A stretch of DNA of 6,416 nt from an uncultured Oscillibacter sp. (GTDB taxonomy: Bacteria; Bacillota; Clostridia; Oscillospirales; Oscillospiraceae), in the NCBI RefSeq assembly GCF_910579365.1, contig NZ_CAJTUX010000105.1, positions 1 to 6,416 on the forward strand, given 5' to 3'. Both the position numbers and the translations under genes were made by a program. The notes beneath the pieces were generated by a model. It was not told the DNA's origin and did no database searches. It was given only the letters and a program-made list of their open reading frames with translations. This document shows positions 5,296-6,416 of the stretch, piece after piece; position 1 is the stretch's first letter, and each line of letters opens with the position of its first letter.

Positions 5296-6416
5296 TTATA
5301 TCAGGTATTGTCCGGTCACACTGTTGGGGCTGCCGGCAATCTCCTCCAGCGTCCCGGCTGCCACCACACATCCGCCCGCCTCACCGCCGCCGGGACCCAT
5401 ATCGATGATGTAATCGGCGTTGCGGATCACATCCAGGTCATGCTCGATCACCACCACCGTGGCCTCGTGCTCCACCAGGGTCTGGAACACTCCCAACAGC
5501 GTCCGCACATCCAGGGGGTGCAGGCCAATCGTAGGCTCGTCAAAGACAAAGACAGAATCTGACTGGCTTTTCCCCATCTCGCTGGCCAGCTTCAGCCGCT
5601 GGGCCTCGCCGCCGGACAGGCTGGGGGTTTCCTCCCCCAGGGTCAGATACCCCAGGCCCAAGTCCTTCAGCACCTCCAGCCGCTGGCGGACTAATTTCAA
5701 ATCTTTGCAGGTCTCCAGGGCCGCGTTGACGTTCATCGCCATCAGCTCCGGCAGGGAGCAGTCTCCGCGCTTCACCTGATATGCCTCCCGTCCATACCGG
5801 GAACCGCGGCAATCCGGGCAGGGGATGGTCACATCAGGCAAAAACTGCACATCCAGGTCAATCGTCCCCGTGCCATCGCACACCGGACAGCGCAGCTTTC
5901 CGGTATTATAGGAGAAATCCCCGGCCTTGAACCCCAGCTCCTTTGCGTCCGGGGTCCTGGCGAAAATTTTCCGCAGCTCGTCATGGACATTGGCGTAAGT
6001 GGCCACCGTGGAGCGGACATTGACGCCGATGGGGGTGGCGTCAATGAGCTTTACCTGACGGATACCCTCCGCCTCCAGCTTCAGGACGTGCTCCGGCAGC
6101 GTGGTCCCACCGGATAACGCTGCCAGTCCGGGAACCAAGCTCTCCAGAATCAGCGTGGTCTTGCCGGAACCGGATACGCCGGTCACAACCGTCAGGCGGC
6201 CTTTTGGTATGCTGACCTCCAGCGGCTTCACCGTGTGGATGGCAGCAGTGGAGAGGTGTATCCTGCCCAGTGCGAACAGCTCCCCGGCGCAGGCTCGGTC
6301 CCTGACATGGATATCCGCCGTCCCGGCCAGGAACGGGCCAATCTGGGACGCCCTGTTTTGGGCAATTTCCGGGATCGTTCCCTGGGCCACCACCTGCCCG
6401 CCGTTGGCCCCTGCCT
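5296..6416 (-). CDS. UvrA-family ABC ATPase, C-terminal half (5' end outside window)
   Basis: The frame is open to the right edge, and 372 residues end at TAA (5298-5296). The GTG at 6393 is internal: upstream in-frame residues AGANGGQ continue the GG-VVAQGT motif that ends the first UvrA nucleotide-binding domain. The visible part covers that tail, a linker, and the whole second ABC domain: Walker A GVSGSGKTT (visible residues 79-87), the UvrA segment ATPIGVNVRSTVATYANVHD, a zinc module CPVC-X19-CPDC (Cys176, 179, 199, 202), signature LSGGEAQRLKLASE (from 266), Walker B VFVFDEPTIGLHP (Glu293) and His325 in VIEHDLDV. UvrA proteins bind damaged DNA as dimers in nucleotide excision repair. Differences from housekeeping UvrA, such as DATPIGVNVRS for DQSPIGRTPRS and EPTIGLHP for EPTTGLHF, suggest a UvrA2/DrrC-like paralogue, some of which accompany drug resistance. 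That assignment is inference. The gene is convergent with the transporter module. Confidence 0.92.
   Translation of the reverse strand, partial: AGANGGQVVAQGTIPEIAQNRASQIGPFLAGTADIHVRDRACAGELFALGRIHLSTAAIHTVKPLEVSIPKGRLTVVTGVSGSGKTTLILESLVPGLAALSGGTTLPEHVLKLEAEGIRQVKLIDATPIGVNVRSTVATYANVHDELRKIFARTPDAKELGFKAGDFSYNTGKLRCPVCDGTGTIDLDVQFLPDVTIPCPDCRGSRYGREAYQVKRGDCSLPELMAMNVNAALETCKDLKLVRQRLEVLKDLGLGYLTLGEETPSLSGGEAQRLKLASEMGKSQSDSVFVFDEPTIGLHPLDVRTLLGVFQTLVEHEATVVVIEHDLDVIRNADYIIDMGPGGGEAGGCVVAAGTLEEIAGSPNSVTGQYLI

Noticed and set aside
5136..5408. 90-codon plus-strand frame starting in the spacer
   Set aside because: It begins with TTG, lacks a ribosome binding site, and its second half is antisense to the well-supported UvrA-like gene. 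The first 40 residues look protein-like but I could not tie them to any family.
1..6416. tRNA, rRNA, CRISPR array, transposase or insertion sequence
   Set aside because: No cloverleaf, rRNA signature, regularly spaced repeats or transposase motif was seen on either strand.

Overview
The window looks like accessory chromosomal DNA from a fairly GC-rich Firmicute, probably a gut Clostridia/Oscillospiraceae-type organism. Four things suggest this: tightly packed or overlapping genes, a strong AAGGAGG ribosome binding site, a kinase H-box of the Firmicutes form (HQLKTPL), and GC-rich codon use. The taxonomic call is inference only.

Layout: positions 1-4893 (+) hold a four-gene module. A 5'-truncated OmpR/PhoB-type response regulator (1-564) overlaps a membrane sensor histidine kinase (561-1790) by ATGA. 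A 63-bp gap carries a probable response-regulator operator and promoter. An MacB/LolD-type ABC ATPase (1854-2549) follows, overlapping by 17 nt an 8-TM permease with two FtsX domains (2533-4893). Positions 4894-5295 are a noncoding-looking spacer with three inverted repeats, a stray copy of the operator motif and an AT-rich stretch. Positions 5296-6416 (-) hold the C-terminal half of a UvrA-family ATPase that runs off the right edge and is convergent with the module.

How it works together: the kinase would sense an envelope signal, possibly a peptide or cell-wall antibiotic by analogy with VncRS-Vex and Bce systems. It would phosphorylate the regulator, which would bind TTACA-N4-TGTAA and 11-bp repeats just upstream of a promoter with a good -10 and no usable -35, switching on the transporter. 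The UvrA-like gene is transcribed separately, and a functional link is not shown. I see no clearly new system. The most useful leads are the operator architecture, its duplicate near 5052, and the identity of the UvrA paralogue.
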